64,000 nucleotides of DNA from Stenotrophomonas sp. Ste86 (lineage in GTDB: Bacteria; Pseudomonadota; Gammaproteobacteria; Xanthomonadales; Xanthomonadaceae): assembly GCF_024519465.1 (NCBI RefSeq), contig NZ_JALJRW010000012.1:62001-126000 (forward strand), in the 5' to 3' direction. The notes under the pieces were generated by a model, which was not told the origin of the DNA, searched no databases, and saw nothing but the letters and a program-made list of their open reading frames with translations. Within the stretch, counting starts at the first letter, position 1, and each line of letters starts with the position of its first letter. Made by a program: the position numbers and the translations under genes. Below are positions 62,249-64,000 of this stretch, piece after piece.

Positions 62249-63436
62249 ATGTTTTCAGGGAAGAAGCGGGCGCGCGCGCCACGCGCGTGGCTGTTGTTGT
62301 GCGTCATCGCCTTCTCCGGCATGGCCCACGCTGCCGACAAGTCGCAGCAGGTTTACTGGGCCGGGTTCGCCTTCACCGGCCAGGCCAATGCGCGCACTGA
62401 CGTCGCCCCGCACAGCACCGCGGTGATCGAACGGCGCGGTGCCGAAGCGCTCAACCAGCAGCTCGGCGGCGCCCTGCGCCGACAGCCGCCGGCCCACCTG
62501 CAGCTGATCAGCGACCAGCTGGCCAAGCTCGATGGCACCACCAGCGCCACGGTGCTGGCTGCCGCGCTGGATCGCGAACTGGTCTCGGTCGAACCGATCG
62601 GCGACCAGTACAAGGTGCTGGTGGAAGTGGCGCTGCAGGCGCTGTTCTTCGACTTCCGCGAGCGCCAGGTGATCGCCTCCTATCCGCTCACCCTGCAGCG
62701 CATCGACCTGCGCGAGGACCGTCCGGACGAGGACGAGATCAACGCGATCGTGGCCGACCTGCTGTACGGCAGCGCCGCCAGCAGCCTGCCCGCGGTGCTG
62801 GCCCAGACCCTGTCCGGCGCACAGCTGCCCAACGCGTCGGTGCGTCGCCTGCAGGTGGGTGCGGTGACGCTGTCCGACGCGGCCCGCGCCAAGCTGCCCA
62901 ACCCGTCGCTGGAAGCCCCGTTGCGCGCCACGCTGGCCCATGAGCTGTCCAAGACGCTCTCGTCCAACACCGGCATCGGCCTGCTGCCGCCGGCCACTGG
63001 CGAGGCGATCGGCGGTGCGATGGCCGCGCGCTTTGCCGACGGCAAGGTGTACCAGCTGAAGATCCCCGAGCCGGACTACGTCATCAAGCTGCAGTTGGAT
63101 GCGATGAAGAGTGGCGTGATCAGCGAAACCGCGGCGATGAAGACGATGCTGTTTGGCGCGTTCTTCCAGGTCTCGGTGGTCGAACCGTTCTCCGGCAAGG
63201 TCTTCTTCGACCAGCCGCTGCGCAAGGGCGCCACCAAGGTGGTGCCGGTGACCCAGTGGCAGGTCGACCAGTGGTCGGCCAGCTATGAAACCGTGCTGGC
63301 CGGGCTCGATGCCTTCGCCGGCGCTGCGGCCAAACGCGCCGATTCGCGCGCCTGGCTGGACGAACAGAAGCCGGGCGGACGCCCGCTGCAGCAACAGACC
63401 CAGGCCCTCCAGGAGTTGATCAAATCATGTCGTTGA
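62249..63436 (+). CDS. Secreted protein of unknown function
   Basis: A 395-residue protein with a signal peptide ending GMAHA|AD (residue about 28). The mature protein is mixed alpha/beta with VLVEVALQALFFDFRERQVI and a repeated VxxxPFSGKVFFDQPL-type strand; Pro-rich or catalytic motifs are absent. It overlaps the next gene by 10 bases, so both are made together. No family recognised; the pair may form a surface or outer-membrane assembly system. Confidence 0.65.
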   Translation: MFSGKKRARAPRAWLLLCVIAFSGMAHAADKSQQVYWAGFAFTGQANARTDVAPHSTAVIERRGAEALNQQLGGALRRQPPAHLQLISDQLAKLDGTTSATVLAAALDRELVSVEPIGDQYKVLVEVALQALFFDFRERQVIASYPLTLQRIDLREDRPDEDEINAIVADLLYGSAASSLPAVLAQTLSGAQLPNASVRRLQVGAVTLSDAARAKLPNPSLEAPLRATLAHELSKTLSSNTGIGLLPPATGEAIGGAMAARFADGKVYQLKIPEPDYVIKLQLDAMKSGVISETAAMKTMLFGAFFQVSVVEPFSGKVFFDQPLRKGATKVVPVTQWQVDQWSASYETVLAGLDAFAGAAAKRADSRAWLDEQKPGGRPLQQQTQALQELIKSCR

Positions 63437-64000
63437 TTCGTGCCGTTCTGCTGATTCTCATTGCGCTGATGGTGGCCGCGCCGGTCGCTGCGCAGACCGC
63501 CAGTTCGCGTGGCACCGGCTCGGCCAGTTACGGCCTTCGGCTGAGCGCCGATACCCGTGCCCAGGCCCTGAACAAGGCCAAGGTAAATGCACTGGAGGCC
63601 TACATCGCCGAATCCGGTGCGGCCAAGCTGCGCCTGTTCGAAGCGCGTCGCCCGGAGTTCATCGGCGAGATCGACCGCTACGTGCTGTCGACCGTGCCGC
63701 TGTCCGAAGACGAAGACAAGAAGGCCAAGACCTACTCGGTCACCGTGCGCGCCGAGATCAACACCACCCTGCTGCAGACCAAGCTGGATGCCGGCTCGGC
63801 CGTGGCCGGTGCGCGCAGCAGCGAGCGCTCGCTGCTGACCTTCCTGTTCATGGCGCGCTCGCAGGACACCGTGCAGTCCTTCCAGGACAAGGAATACCGT
63901 CGCGTCGACGCCAGCCGCAGCTATGACGAGAAGACCCGCGAAGGCGACAGCTTCCGTGGCAACTCGGTCAGCACCAATGGCAGCATCAACCAGAACGCGT
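63427..64000 (+). CDS. Secreted protein, 3' part outside the window
   Basis: Starts MSLIRAVLLILIALMVAAPV with signal-peptide cleavage likely after VAA or AAQ. The visible mature part has SYGLRLSADTRAQALNKAKV and the block KVNALEAYIAE, resembling the start of proteins in which each conserved 'QAL..A..NALE.YI' helix precedes a beta domain. No stop before the right edge (191 codons seen). Its start overlaps the preceding gene by 10 bases. Function unknown. Confidence 0.65.
   Translation, partial: MSLIRAVLLILIALMVAAPVAAQTASSRGTGSASYGLRLSADTRAQALNKAKVNALEAYIAESGAAKLRLFEARRPEFIGEIDRYVLSTVPLSEDEDKKAKTYSVTVRAEINTTLLQTKLDAGSAVAGARSSERSLLTFLFMARSQDTVQSFQDKEYRRVDASRSYDEKTREGDSFRGNSVSTNGSINQNA

Overview
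The window looks like chromosome of a Stenotrophomonas-type Xanthomonadaceae bacterium. The DNA is GC-rich, several loci carry GTAG-headed palindromic repeats (the SMAG/GTAG elements known from S. maltophilia), two proteins end in the XVIPCD secretion domain of the Xanthomonadales antibacterial type IV secretion system, and the core genes are of a type usual in this family. No rRNA, tRNA or CRISPR array was seen.

Layout. 1-10.5 kb is housekeeping: a DUF2145 protein running off the left edge, a small lipoprotein, an ELM1-like protein, a RutE-type nitroreductase, a YceI lipoprotein, a membrane protein whose tail is written by a GTAG repeat, a PadR-repressed siderophore-interacting reductase (YqjI/YqjH type) and aceE. 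10.6-24.3 kb is a defence island starting directly after the aceE terminator: a Hachiman pair (HamA nuclease, HamB helicase), a decayed vsr and an intact vsr, and a six-gene leftward operon (Z1 ATPase, DUF4420-type PD-(D/E)XK protein, GHKL ATPase, two accessory proteins, m5C methyltransferase) that forms a multi-gene restriction-modification-like system. 24.6-32.4 kb is a toxin region: a SymE-like protein, a ribbon-helix-helix protein, a frameshifted small gene, a two-gene zeta-toxin effector cassette and a cysteine-amidase-like effector, both effectors carrying XVIPCD.

The most striking signal is a pair of homologous structured leaders (about 24.66-24.83 and 30.92-31.10 kb). Each contains upstream segments complementary to the ribosome-binding site and start codon of the small ORF that follows. 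The pairing is kept in both copies although the paired sequences differ. This is the logic of the phage P1/P7 C4 antisense RNA, here placed in front of a SymE-type toxin gene and of a pair of overlapping tiny ORFs.

32.5-64 kb is again mostly core: a YncE-like propeller, an orphan nuclease-like protein, hydrolases, a REP-associated tyrosine transposase, two metal-homeostasis loci with clear operators (DmeR/DmeF with a 25-bp palindrome; MerC and a ZigA-type GTPase sharing a Zur box), an ABC-F protein, a LysR regulator divergent from a hydrolase/MFS pair, a polysaccharide deacetylase, an EAL phosphodiesterase, CycA, a lytic transglycosylase, an NHL-propeller/M23 fusion, an ECF42-type sigma factor locus with YciI (DGPF) and VOC proteins (one VOC gene frameshifted), and the start of a two-gene secreted-protein operon cut by the right edge.
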